Shown here: positions 22,963-32,668 of the stretch, piece by piece
How positions within the stretch are numbered: position 1 is the first letter of the stretch
Layout: each line of letters opens with the position of its first letter
Assembly (NCBI GenBank): GCA_027487815.1
Contig: JAIYCW010000062.1
Location: 71,204 to 117,807 of the forward strand
Length of the DNA: 46,604 nt
Origin: Burkholderiales bacterium
GTDB taxonomy: Bacteria > Pseudomonadota > Gammaproteobacteria > Burkholderiales > Burkholderiaceae_E
Reading direction: 5' to 3'
Notes under the pieces: generated by a model
Told to the model about the DNA's origin: nothing
What the model saw: only the letters and a program-made list of their open reading frames with translations
Databases searched by the model: none
Translations under genes and position numbers: made by a program

Positions 22963-24066
22963 CTAGTTCAGCGCTGCCGTGGAGCAGGCTTGCAGGGTCG
23001 CGTGAAGGGGGGTGTCAGCCACTCGCTGCACCCGGGTTTTACCCAACCCATCAAGCAGCACAAACTTGGGTGTGCCTTGTTCGGCTTTTTTATCCACCGC
23101 CATCAACTCTACATAGCGCGCAGCATCCCACCGGGGCCCTGCAACGGGCAATCCGGCAGCAGCAATGGTGGCGACCAATCGTTCGCGCTCATCTGCGCCT
23201 AACAGGCCCAGGCGCGTGGATAGATCTGCGGCAAACACCATCCCGGCACCGACCGCCTCACCATGCAACCACTGCCCATAGCCGAGCCCGGCTTCAATGG
23301 CATGCCCAAAGGTGTGACCAAAATTCAGGATCGCACGTAACCCGGCCTCACGCTCATCTTGAGCCACTACCGCAGCCTTGATTCGCACCGAGCCCGCCAC
23401 GATCGCGCTTAACGCTTCCGGATCGAGCGCCAGCAGACGCGGCATGGTTTGCTCGGTGAGCTGCAAATAATCGGTGTCAACAATCGCGCCGTGTTTTATG
23501 ACTTCTGCCAAACCAGCACTTACTTCACGCGCCGGCAAAGTGCGCAACACACCCACATCCGCAAGCACAAGCCGCGGCTGATGAAATGCACCGATCATAT
23601 TTTTGCCCAGCGGATGATTGATCGCTGTTTTGCCGCCCACGGATGAATCCACCTGAGCTAGTAAGGTGGTGGGGATCTGCACAAAATCCACACCCCGCTG
23701 ATACACCGCGGCAGCAAAGCCCGCCATATCACCGATAACGCCACCACCCAGCGCAATGATCACGCACTTACGATCCATTTGCGCCTGGAGGAGCGCATCA
23801 AAAATCAGGTTTAAGTGAGCCCAGTCTTTATTGGCTTCGCCTGCAGGCAAGGTAATGGTGATGAGCGCACTCGCTTGAGCGCCGACGAGCTTGCGCACAG
23901 CACCTTCGTAAAGCGGACCAACATGGGTATCGGTGACGATGGCCACCTGACGGCCTTGCACCAAACTCAACAATGCGGGGTTTGATTCGAGCAGGCCGGT
24001 GCCGATTTGCACCGCGTAGCTGCGCTCGCTCAGGCTGACCTCAACTTCCATCACAGGGGCATTCAT
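22963..24066 (-). CDS. aroB: 3-dehydroquinate synthase
   Basis: Second enzyme of the shikimate pathway (DAHP to 3-dehydroquinate; NAD and Zn dependent). 367 residues with ALGGGVIGDMAGFAAAVYQRG (about 104-124), IPTTLLAQVDSSVGGKTAINH (about 130-150) and NFGHTFGHAIE containing Zn-ligand histidines. The ATG overlaps the aroK stop as ATGA. All key residues are present and the length is typical. Confidence 0.97.
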   Translation of the reverse strand: MNAPVMEVEVSLSERSYAVQIGTGLLESNPALLSLVQGRQVAIVTDTHVGPLYEGAVRKLVGAQASALITITLPAGEANKDWAHLNLIFDALLQAQMDRKCVIIALGGGVIGDMAGFAAAVYQRGVDFVQIPTTLLAQVDSSVGGKTAINHPLGKNMIGAFHQPRLVLADVGVLRTLPAREVSAGLAEVIKHGAIVDTDYLQLTEQTMPRLLALDPEALSAIVAGSVRIKAAVVAQDEREAGLRAILNFGHTFGHAIEAGLGYGQWLHGEAVGAGMVFAADLSTRLGLLGADERERLVATIAAAGLPVAGPRWDAARYVELMAVDKKAEQGTPKFVLLDGLGKTRVQRVADTPLHATLQACSTAALN

Positions 24067-24671
24067 ATCGACTCCGAAGCCTTTGCCGAGGCCGGTTTGC
24101 CCAGCAAAGCCAAAATATCTCCCACCACACGCTCCACCGGCTGACGGCCCGTGAGCACCTGAAGATGCGCGGCATCCTCATAGAGCGGCTCGCGCATTTG
24201 CAGTAACTCAGCGATTCGTTGCCGGGGATTGGCGGTGGCCAGCAAGGGGCGATGGCGATCATTGCGCAAACGCGTCCAGAGCTCGGGAAGACTGGCTCGC
24301 AGATAAATCACAAGAGCATGATCGCGCAGCACCTGCCGATTGACCGGATCGAGAACGACTCCACCGCCAGTGGCCAACACCAGCTCGGGACGATCCACCA
24401 ATTCGCGCAACAAACTTGATTCACGCTTGCGAAAGCCGGCTTCACCTTCCAGATCAAACATGGTGGCTACGCTCACACCGCAGCGCTCTTCAAGCTCGCG
24501 ATCTGCATCCAGGAAGGGGCGCTGCAGACGCGCAGCGAGGCGACGCCCGACCGTGGTTTTGCCACATCCCATCATGCCCACCAGCACTAGCGGCTTGGCC
24601 GCCAAGGGGGCGCTTTCAACAGGCGCTTGCATGGCCAGGTCCGAAGCAACGGGGGATGATGCGGCGTTCAT
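24063..24671 (-). CDS. aroK: Shikimate kinase
   Basis: Phosphorylates shikimate with ATP. 202 residues: Walker A GMMGCGKTTVG near 32-42, shikimate-binding FLDADRELEE with its Asp pair, EAGFRKRES and ATGGGVV. About 24 residues of N-terminal extension precede the usual start of the fold. It lies 30 bases after the stop of a pilY1 gene on the same strand, so it may be reached by transcripts from the pilus block as well as its own promoter. Confidence 0.95.
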   Translation of the reverse strand: MNAASSPVASDLAMQAPVESAPLAAKPLVLVGMMGCGKTTVGRRLAARLQRPFLDADRELEERCGVSVATMFDLEGEAGFRKRESSLLRELVDRPELVLATGGGVVLDPVNRQVLRDHALVIYLRASLPELWTRLRNDRHRPLLATANPRQRIAELLQMREPLYEDAAHLQVLTGRQPVERVVGDILALLGKPASAKASESI

Positions 24672-24701
24672 CCCCCCTATTGTACTGGCCTGTACTGCGG
24701 G

Positions 24702-27700
24702 CTATTGCGGCCGAATCTCGCGCGAGTTCAGACGCCGTGTTTGATTGGGAGTTGGGTTTGTCAGGTTGACCTGGCAAAAATCGGTGGTGCAACCCGCAGG
24801 CGGTGCCGAGTCGCCTTCCAGCCCGGCAATCGTGGCGAGCACCTTGATCCTTGAGCCGGCGCCAATGATTTTGGTACGAACGATATTGGAAGGAACCGTG
24901 ATGGTGTTGGTTGGAAACTGCGTGCGAGCCGTCATAAAGCCAAGCGCGTATAACCGACCGGTGCCACCCGAAGCGCAGGTATCCGCGCCCGGTGTAATCG
25001 TGGCGAACACCACCTGCCCCCCAAATGCAGTAGGTGCAACCACCGAGCGCTCATTTACGCCGATCGACCCGTTGGGCAAGTCGTAGTACCAGCCCGACCG
25101 ATCGGATGCCAGAGTAATGCCGCTTGCCAGATTGGTGACCGCCTGCATCGATCCGCGGGTCGCAATGGCCGGTAGCACCGCATGTGCATCCAGCTGAGCC
25201 TTATAGCGAGTGCCGTCCTTGATCGCATACAAGCTTTGCGTCTGATTCAAGGTGGTGTCGGTTTCGTCGAGATAACGCCCTGTGCCAAAAAATACGAAGC
25301 GCTCTTGCGATCCGGGCATCGATTGCACCTCGGGAAAAGTGGTAATCGGCTGGGGCTGACCATTGGCGGCTATGAGGCTTGCGATCTGAGCAACCGGGTA
25401 GGGCGTGGTGCTCGATTTCAAATCAATCCGAAACACCCGACCCAATAAATCGCCAGCATAAATCGTGTCTGCAGTGTAGTCAGACAGATCGGGCACATAG
25501 GCAGAAAGATGCGCCAGCCCCGCCGGATCGGTGGTGGTGCCTGAAGCCACCGGTATTTTTTGCAGCAGCTCACCAGTCTTGGCATTGAGCAGGTACACAA
25601 AGCCGCGACCGGTGGGCGTGTTGTAGCCCGAGCCGAAAGCCACGACCCAGCCATAGCGCTCGGTTTTGAATACCGATGCCATGCCATAGCTCAAGCCCAT
25701 ATCCGCATCAGTGAACTCCCACAGGACTTTGCTGGCAACACTGGTCTCCGAAGTCATGCTCGACGGGTTGGTGACATCAATGGCGAAGTAACTCCGCCCG
25801 CCTTTACCCAGGCCACCGATCAGCAGGGTTCGCCAGTCGCCTGAGCCGCTTCCACCAGTGCCGGTATTGTTGAAATCCACATCCTGGACCCGAATCGGAC
25901 CATCAACCAGATAGCGATGGTCGTAAGGGGTATTGGCAAAATTGAGCAGCCCATTGGGCTCCGCGACTGACCCCGCATTGAGCAAACTGGAAGGCACATA
26001 GGCCCAAGCCTCGCGACCGCCATTGCTATCGGTAAGCGAGCCCCAAAACGCATGCAGCATGCCATCGTTGGCGCTGGCATAAACCATCGGCGGGCGGGTT
26101 TGGTTGGCCAGCTTGAAGGCTGAATAACCGGGATTGGAGCCATCCGAATACATCGCATTGGGCGCGCCTACTGCAGCCGGCTCGCTATTGACGATTGATC
26201 CAAGGAGCTTATCGCGCACGCGAAATGCCAGACCCTCTTGAGTACGCTCGCCGCGAATATAGTTCACCAGGTTGGTGGCCACGCTGGAGTCTGCACTTAA
26301 TGCGTTGCGCTGGGCGGTGGTGAGCGAGGCGAAGCGAAAGGGCACCGCAGTAAAGCCTGTGCTGTTCCCATTGCCCGTCACGATATTGCGTGCGGTATTC
26401 CAACCGGTGCCTGCTGCCTGGGCTTCAAGTTTTTCCTGAGCGCTCCATTTATAAGTGCTGGTCACTACGCCCGCCGCATCTGCGGAGACACTGTAGGCCT
26501 TGAGATCGCCCGACCAGTTGGAAGGGTTATAACTCGGCAAATAGCCTTCGCTGCCCGCTGAGGTGACATCGGCGGTGTCGACCGCAAGACCGGCATTTCG
26601 GGAGATCTTGGAACTGATGGATGCAAACGCACGCTTCAGGCCATCCACCATGCCTTGCGGATTACCCGCCACAAAGTAGTTATCCGGAAGATCGTATGTC
26701 GTGCCGCCCCAGGTCAGCCGGTTATTTGTGGCACGCCATTCCGATGTGGTGTCAGGTTTGCCATCGCCATTGATATCGGTAAAGCCGCCATACTTGGCCG
26801 CCATCCAATAGAGGTTCTTGTGCCGGTAATTACTGTACTCCAGCACATCCACCCAGTAAAAATCCACGGTTTGCCTGTTGGGTAGATCCGGGCGGATATC
26901 CTGAGTTTTGGCCCAGTGCGCCAAGCCAGCGATGTACCAGGATGCGCTGCAGCAGCCCCCGTTGGTGCCAGCAATTGCGCCCATGCCTTCATAGGTGCCA
27001 ACATCGTTGGTCCAGTTGTGTGCATTGACCGCCCCGGTGTCGGCCGAGACCTGTGCTGGCATCGAAGGCTCACCACCAAAGGGATTGGTGCCCCCGGGCA
27101 CATTGCGATCCCGATGGGTGTTTACATCCCCGATGCCAATGGTGAAGTTTTTCTGGCACTGATATCTGATGGGGTCTTCCCAATTGGTAATCACCGGAAA
27201 GCCATCTTTTTGGGTGTCATTGAGGTTGTTGTGCCATTCGGTAACAGAGCCCGCATTGCGCAGATAGCGCAGTGCGGCGTAGTACATCTCGCCAACGTTA
27301 TCGAAGGTTTTGTAGCTGCCCGAAGCACCAAACTTGTTGAGATAGTTGATGACGCCTGAGTTGGATACGCCGGACGCACTGGCATCCACCGAATCCGGAT
27401 TAACCACGAATATGCCCGTGGAAGGATCCCACTCGGCTTTGGTGTTGGGCTGTGAAGGTGCGCCGGGGACGGCCTCAGTGGGCCCCACAGCTTTCATACG
27501 CGCGCGCAACACGCCGCCATCGCGCAAGGCATTGGAATCATTGAGATAAGCAATCACGCCAAATCGCATGCGGGATTCACTTTGCTGGATCAACCCCACG
27601 GGCTTGGAGGTGCCGCCCGGATAGGCAAAACAATTGCCCTCCTCCAAACTGGCACCGCTCACCTGGTCTGTCCGACAGACACGCACAGCACCCTGCATCT

Positions 27701-28367
27701 CGACTTCGTTGGTATCGAGTGAACCATTTTCCGCCGTGCCGCGATCCCAGTGGGCGCGAAAATTGCGGCCCAAGCCCTGCACCCGGATATGGAGCTCACC
27801 CCAGGTATAGGGCGACACATTGGCCACATTGGCAGATCCGGAAATCGATTTGGTCGGGAAGTTTCCCGTGCCCCCTTGTCCGCTGGCCCATGCCTTCTGC
27901 ACGACCGTCAGGCTTGTGGTGTCCACGCGCCGATCGCCACCGGTGAGGGTTTGGCGAAAGGTGTCGATGGTTTGCATCGTGGCCCAGTTCAGGAAGTTGC
28001 CACTCCACTGCCCCGAGCAAAATCGGCTCCCGCCCTTGATTGGTTGCCCGGCAGACACGGTGACACCAATCGTGAAACCCACCGGGTTGAAATAGCCGCC
28101 AGTCGCATCGTAGGAGTAGCACTTGTAGGGGTCGAAATAACCGATGTATTCGCGCCCGGCATCGAAGTTGCCAATATGGGCATGGCTGACCGCCGTGGGA
28201 AATTCCACTGAAGGCGTAAACAGCACATTGGCGGGCACGCTGGCCGCACCACTTGAGCCAATCGGCCGATCGGCAAGCGCTGTTGGAGCGGCATGGGCAG
28301 TGGATGCCAGGCTCTGGAATACCAGCGCATGGCACAAGCTCATGATAAACAGGGTCTTAGATTTCAT
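24702..28367 (-). CDS. pilY1: PilY1/PilC-type type IV pilus tip adhesin, copy A (distal)
   Basis: 1221-residue exported protein with a signal peptide ending AHA. The N-terminal part has the betaproteobacterial PilY1 features EFPTAVSHAHIGNFDAGREY, DPYKCYSYD and FCSGQWSGNFLNW. An EF-hand-like Ca loop DINGDGKPD lies near 531-539, just before the C-terminal PilC beta-propeller (SEGYLPSYNPSNWSGDLKAY onward, with NDGMLHAFWG and LIGGLGKGGRSYFAIDVTNP). PilY1 sits at the pilus tip with minor pilins, promotes pilus extension and can bind host or surface. ATG 28367 has AGAGG a few bases upstream and gives a proper signal peptide; the frame is open to 28409. It follows copy B by 13 bases. Ca binding is predicted only. 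Confidence 0.93.
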   Translation of the reverse strand: MKSKTLFIMSLCHALVFQSLASTAHAAPTALADRPIGSSGAASVPANVLFTPSVEFPTAVSHAHIGNFDAGREYIGYFDPYKCYSYDATGGYFNPVGFTIGVTVSAGQPIKGGSRFCSGQWSGNFLNWATMQTIDTFRQTLTGGDRRVDTTSLTVVQKAWASGQGGTGNFPTKSISGSANVANVSPYTWGELHIRVQGLGRNFRAHWDRGTAENGSLDTNEVEMQGAVRVCRTDQVSGASLEEGNCFAYPGGTSKPVGLIQQSESRMRFGVIAYLNDSNALRDGGVLRARMKAVGPTEAVPGAPSQPNTKAEWDPSTGIFVVNPDSVDASASGVSNSGVINYLNKFGASGSYKTFDNVGEMYYAALRYLRNAGSVTEWHNNLNDTQKDGFPVITNWEDPIRYQCQKNFTIGIGDVNTHRDRNVPGGTNPFGGEPSMPAQVSADTGAVNAHNWTNDVGTYEGMGAIAGTNGGCCSASWYIAGLAHWAKTQDIRPDLPNRQTVDFYWVDVLEYSNYRHKNLYWMAAKYGGFTDINGDGKPDTTSEWRATNNRLTWGGTTYDLPDNYFVAGNPQGMVDGLKRAFASISSKISRNAGLAVDTADVTSAGSEGYLPSYNPSNWSGDLKAYSVSADAAGVVTSTYKWSAQEKLEAQAAGTGWNTARNIVTGNGNSTGFTAVPFRFASLTTAQRNALSADSSVATNLVNYIRGERTQEGLAFRVRDKLLGSIVNSEPAAVGAPNAMYSDGSNPGYSAFKLANQTRPPMVYASANDGMLHAFWGSLTDSNGGREAWAYVPSSLLNAGSVAEPNGLLNFANTPYDHRYLVDGPIRVQDVDFNNTGTGGSGSGDWRTLLIGGLGKGGRSYFAIDVTNPSSMTSETSVASKVLWEFTDADMGLSYGMASVFKTERYGWVVAFGSGYNTPTGRGFVYLLNAKTGELLQKIPVASGTTTDPAGLAHLSAYVPDLSDYTADTIYAGDLLGRVFRIDLKSSTTPYPVAQIASLIAANGQPQPITTFPEVQSMPGSQERFVFFGTGRYLDETDTTLNQTQSLYAIKDGTRYKAQLDAHAVLPAIATRGSMQAVTNLASGITLASDRSGWYYDLPNGSIGVNERSVVAPTAFGGQVVFATITPGADTCASGGTGRLYALGFMTARTQFPTNTITVPSNIVRTKIIGAGSRIKVLATIAGLEGDSAPPAGCTTDFCQVNLTNPTPNQTRRLNSREIRPQ

Positions 28368-28380
28368 GAGCACCTCTTGC

Positions 28381-31300
28381 TTAACGAATCGGCCGGATCT
28401 CGCGGGCATTGAGCCGCTGGACCTGGTTGGGAGAACCGGATTTCAAATCAACCTGACAAGTATCGGTAGTGCATCCGGGAGGCGGTGTCGAACCCGCATC
28501 CATACCTGCAGTGGTCGCCAACACCTTGAGCTTGGTGCTGGTGCCGACAATTTTGGTACGCACGATCGAGGTTGGCACTGTCAAGGATGTGGTGGGAAGC
28601 TGTGTGCGGGCGGTAGTGAAGGCGAGCGCATAAATGCGGCCCGTGCCTCCAGATGCGCAAGGGTCCGCAGCGGGAGTCAGTGTGGCAAACACCACCTGCC
28701 CACCGAACGCCACAGGTGCGATCAAACTGCGCTCATTGGCACCAAGTGTGCCGTTGGGCAAGTCATATACCCATCCGGATTTATCCGCAGCCAGCGTGAT
28801 GCCGCTGGTTAGATTGCCGACCACTTGCAAGGAGCCGCGGGTGGCCAATGAAGGCAATGGAGGCTGAGGCGTCAGCATGGCCGACCAGCGCTTGCCATCG
28901 CGAATTGCATACAGGCTTTGGGTCTGGTTCAGGGTCACGTCGGTATCGTCCAGCAGACGACCCGTGCCGATGAATACAAAGCGTTCGCCACCGCCGGGCT
29001 GAGCCTGAACTTCGGGATGGCTGGTGATCGGTTGCACTCCACCGCTTGGCGAGGTCAGGGTAGCAATCTGCGCCACTGGGTAGGTCGCAGCGGTGGACTT
29101 GAGATCAACCCGCCACACCCGGCCGAGCAAATCTCCGGCATAGATGGTGTCTGCCGTGTAGTCGCCCATATCCGGAACATAGGCCGCGAGGTGCGCCAGG
29201 CCTGCGGGGTCACTGATGGTGCCCGGGGCCACAGGAATTTTCTGCAAGAGCGCACCGGTCTTCGGGTTCACCAGGAAGATGAAGCCTTGCCCGGTTGGCG
29301 TGTCGTAGCCCGAGGCGAGGGCCACCACCCAACCATGGGCTTCAGTTTTGAAGATGGAGGCTATGCCATAGCTGAATCCCATGTCAGGATCCGTAAATTC
29401 CCACAGCACTTTGCTGGCGACCGCGCTTTCACCCGTCATGCTTGCAGGATCGGTCACGTCGATCCCGACATAGCTGCGCCCGCCCTTGCCGAGCCCGGCC
29501 ACCAGCAGGGTGCGCCATTCGCCAGAACCCCCCGCCCCGCCAGTGTTGGCCATATCCACATCCTGTACGCGTATCGGACCATCGACCAGATACCGATGGC
29601 TGTAATTCGGTGAAGCGAAGTTGGCAAGGCCGTTGGAGCTGGCGCTTCCAGTCAGCAATGATTGGGGTATGTAGGCCCAGAGCTCGGTGCCGCCATCACT
29701 GGTGCTCGCCCCGCCCCGAAATGCATGCAACATGCCATCGTTGGCCCCGACATAAACCATTGGCGAGCGATTCTTGTAAGCCGCCCGAAACGCGGAGTAA
29801 CCCGGATTGCTGCCGTCGGAATACATCGCGCTCGGCCCGGTCACGGCAGCCGGCTCCGCGTTCACAATTGTGCCCAGCAGTGCTGCGCGGGTGCGCATGC
29901 CCACCCCTTCCTGGCTGCGATCACCGCGCAAGTAGTTCACGATTCGCTCAGCGGTGGCCGAATCGGCCGAGAGCGATGCAAGCTGGGCAGCCGAGAGATT
30001 GGCTCTGCGAAACGGCACTGCACCAAAGCCTGTGGTGAGGCCATTGCCGGTGAGGATCACCCGATTGGTGTTCCAGCCTGTGCCGGCAGCCTGGGCTTCG
30101 AGTTTGTTTTGGGCATTCCAGCTCGGTGTGGTCGCAATTGTGCCGTCGCTGCCCGCGCTGACTGCAAAGGATCGCAGATCGCCGGTCCAGCTTGATGGGT
30201 TGTAGCTGGGCAAATAGCCATCAATGCCACCGCCCACGATATCAGCGCCATCAAAGCTCAACCCGGCATTGCGCGAGAGCTTTCCGGAAATGGACGAGAA
30301 GGCTTTGCGCAGCCCGTCGGCCATGCCGTTGGGGTTAGCCGCCACATAATAGTTATCCGGCAATTCATAGGTCACGCCGTTGTGCACGAAGCTGTTGGCG
30401 CTGCTGCGCCATTCAGCTTGGGTATCGGGTTTGCCATCGCCGTTCAGGTCTGTAAAGCCACCATATTTGCTGGCAAGCCAGTAGAAGTTTTTGTGGTTAT
30501 AAACACTCCACTCGAGCACATCGACCCAATAGGTTTCCACATTTTGATTGCCCGGCAGATCGGGGCGGATATCGCGGGTCTTGGCCCAGTGCGCCAAGCC
30601 TGCGGCATACCATGAGCCTTTGCAGCAACCCATATTGTCCTGGATCGCGGAGCGTGAGAGTCCCTCATAGGTCATCACATCCTGCGTCCAGGTATGCACA
30701 TTCATGGTCGGCAAATCAGCCAGCACTGCTGCGGGCGTGGGGGGTTCGGCCCAGCCACCGGAGGTGCGCTGCCCACCTGGAAGATTCCAGTCCACATTGC
30801 TGTTGGCATCGCCAATACCGACTGAGAAGTTTTTCTGGCACTGATACTGGATCGGGTCATCCCAGGTCTTGATCACCGGAAATCCATCAATGCCCTGATT
30901 GCTCAGGTTGGCGTGGTATTCCGGCACGGGGCCGACATTGCGCAAGTAGCGCAGAGTGCTGTAATACAACTCGCCCACAGGATCATGCCATTTGTAGTCG
31001 CCCAACATCCCGAATTTGTTGAGGTAGTTGATCACACCTGAATCTGCCACGCCTGTGGATGCGGCATCAGCGGGGTCGGGGTTGCGAATAAACACCCCGG
31101 TGGCGGCATCCCATTCCGCGTTGGCGTTATTGGTGGCCACTTGCCCGGGCAAATAAACATCGGGGCCCACCGCTTTAAGCCGTGCGCGCAGCACACCACC
31201 ATCGCGGGTCTGGGAGTCATCATTCAGATACCCCATCACGCCAAAGCGCATGCGGGTATGGTTCTCCTGAATCAGGCCAATCGGCTTATAGTTTCCAGCC

Positions 31301-32046
31301 GGGTAGCGCATGCAGTTTTCTTCAACCAGTGAGGCTCCCGCAACCGTCACATCGCGGCACACCTGAACTGCGGCTTGCAACTCCAGCTCACCGCTATCCA
31401 GGGATCCGTTGTTCACAGTGCCGCTATCCCAGTGCACCCGAATGCCACGAATCAGTCCATGCACGCGGACATGCAGTGAGCCCCAGTTATAGGGCGTGAC
31501 GTTGCTGACGTTGGTCGAGCCATTGAGCGACTTGATGGGATAGTTGCCGGTGCCACCGGTGCCTTCATGCAAGGCTTTTTGCAGCACGGTCAGGCTCGAA
31601 GTATCGACGCGGCGCTCCCCGCCTGTCATGGTCTTGCGGAAGGTGTCGATAGTTTGGGTAGCCGCCCAATTCAGGAAATTGCCGCTCCACAAACCGCTGC
31701 AAAACCGGCTTCCACCTTTGACCGGGCGCCCGCCACTGACTGTCACGCCGATGGTGAAGCTCACTGGCTCAAAGTATTGCCCGCCTGCGTTGTAGTTGTA
31801 GCACTTGTAGGGATCCCAATAGCCGATGTATTCGCGGCCAGGATCAAAGTTGCCCAGATGCGCCTGGCTCACTGCGGTAGGAAACTCTACCGATGCAGTG
31901 ATCATCACATTGGCCGGCACATTACCCGACCCGGTGGAACCTACCGGGCGATCTGCCAGCAAGGTGGGGGCCGCAAAAGCAGTCAACGGCATGATCTGGC
32001 CCAGGAAGGCGGCCAGAGTGATCCAGGTGCAGAGGGCTTTTTTCAT
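28381..32046 (-). CDS. pilY1: PilY1/PilC-type type IV pilus tip adhesin, copy B (proximal)
   Basis: Also exactly 1221 residues and co-linear with copy A throughout: signal peptide ending AFA, FCSGLWSGNFLNW, Ca loop DLNGDGKPD near 533-541, GYLPSYNPSSWTGDLRSF, NDGMLHAFRG, LVAGLGKGGRSYVGIDVTDP, and a C-terminus ending REIRPIR against REIRPQ in copy A. Divergence is spread through the protein, so the duplication is not recent. Signal peptides and the segment near 150-330 differ most by eye. It starts seven bases after pilX, the usual pilX-pilY1 order, so copy B holds the canonical position. Confidence 0.93.
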   Translation of the reverse strand: MKKALCTWITLAAFLGQIMPLTAFAAPTLLADRPVGSTGSGNVPANVMITASVEFPTAVSQAHLGNFDPGREYIGYWDPYKCYNYNAGGQYFEPVSFTIGVTVSGGRPVKGGSRFCSGLWSGNFLNWAATQTIDTFRKTMTGGERRVDTSSLTVLQKALHEGTGGTGNYPIKSLNGSTNVSNVTPYNWGSLHVRVHGLIRGIRVHWDSGTVNNGSLDSGELELQAAVQVCRDVTVAGASLVEENCMRYPAGNYKPIGLIQENHTRMRFGVMGYLNDDSQTRDGGVLRARLKAVGPDVYLPGQVATNNANAEWDAATGVFIRNPDPADAASTGVADSGVINYLNKFGMLGDYKWHDPVGELYYSTLRYLRNVGPVPEYHANLSNQGIDGFPVIKTWDDPIQYQCQKNFSVGIGDANSNVDWNLPGGQRTSGGWAEPPTPAAVLADLPTMNVHTWTQDVMTYEGLSRSAIQDNMGCCKGSWYAAGLAHWAKTRDIRPDLPGNQNVETYWVDVLEWSVYNHKNFYWLASKYGGFTDLNGDGKPDTQAEWRSSANSFVHNGVTYELPDNYYVAANPNGMADGLRKAFSSISGKLSRNAGLSFDGADIVGGGIDGYLPSYNPSSWTGDLRSFAVSAGSDGTIATTPSWNAQNKLEAQAAGTGWNTNRVILTGNGLTTGFGAVPFRRANLSAAQLASLSADSATAERIVNYLRGDRSQEGVGMRTRAALLGTIVNAEPAAVTGPSAMYSDGSNPGYSAFRAAYKNRSPMVYVGANDGMLHAFRGGASTSDGGTELWAYIPQSLLTGSASSNGLANFASPNYSHRYLVDGPIRVQDVDMANTGGAGGSGEWRTLLVAGLGKGGRSYVGIDVTDPASMTGESAVASKVLWEFTDPDMGFSYGIASIFKTEAHGWVVALASGYDTPTGQGFIFLVNPKTGALLQKIPVAPGTISDPAGLAHLAAYVPDMGDYTADTIYAGDLLGRVWRVDLKSTAATYPVAQIATLTSPSGGVQPITSHPEVQAQPGGGERFVFIGTGRLLDDTDVTLNQTQSLYAIRDGKRWSAMLTPQPPLPSLATRGSLQVVGNLTSGITLAADKSGWVYDLPNGTLGANERSLIAPVAFGGQVVFATLTPAADPCASGGTGRIYALAFTTARTQLPTTSLTVPTSIVRTKIVGTSTKLKVLATTAGMDAGSTPPPGCTTDTCQVDLKSGSPNQVQRLNAREIRPIR

Positions 32047-32053
32047 GTCTGGT

Positions 32054-32668
32054 TCAGATGGAATTCGGTGCAATCGTGACTTGCAGGAAATGGCTGCCAC
32101 GCAATCCATCGACCCGGGTGGTCACGCGATAGGCGGGAAAGGAACCCACCGTGGGCTGTTGGGAGCCTGCAATGCCCTGGCCGCCACGCGGCATGGAGGC
32201 CATTTGGCAATGGCTGCGATCGGCAGCGGTGGCGTTTTGGCACAAGCGCTCGATGGTGCAATTCACGGTAACGCCGCCACCCGCATCAATGTTGGGCGCG
32301 GCGCCCATCCATCCGTTGGAAGTGGTGGACAGCAGATTGGCGTGTACGCCATATTCGGCGTTGGTTTGCGCTGGTGTGAACTGGCGTCCGAAGTAATTGA
32401 AGTTGGGCTGATCGGTGCCCACGGTGAGATCAAGGCCACTGGCTGGATCGGTCATCCAGCTGATGGCACGCCTGACGCATAGGTCGGCCTTGTTGTTGTG
32501 ATCCATCGAAAAGGCCATCGCACCGGCTTGCAGATTCACCACATCAGTGGAACGGAACAATGCAATCGCTCCGAGCGAAAGCACCACAAGCGTGATCAAG
32601 GCCACGACCAGCACCAGACCCGCCTGGGTCTTCACGCGTCGGACAAAAGAAGGGCGTTGGGTATTCAT
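32054..32668 (-). CDS. pilX: Minor pilin PilX-like
   Basis: 204-residue minor pilin. The class III-type leader ends at Gly17 (KTQAG), followed by the hydrophobic helix LVLVVALITLVVLSLGAIALF. The usual Glu5 is absent, as in PilX and GspK-type pilins that cap the fibre. The globular part has four Cys (in DLCVRR, NCTIERLCQ, HCQMA). The ATG overlaps the pilW stop as ATGA. With PilV, PilW, FimT and PilY1 it would prime pilus assembly in the inner membrane and sit at the tip. Confidence 0.88.
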   Translation of the reverse strand: MNTQRPSFVRRVKTQAGLVLVVALITLVVLSLGAIALFRSTDVVNLQAGAMAFSMDHNNKADLCVRRAISWMTDPASGLDLTVGTDQPNFNYFGRQFTPAQTNAEYGVHANLLSTTSNGWMGAAPNIDAGGGVTVNCTIERLCQNATAADRSHCQMASMPRGGQGIAGSQQPTVGSFPAYRVTTRVDGLRGSHFLQVTIAPNSI

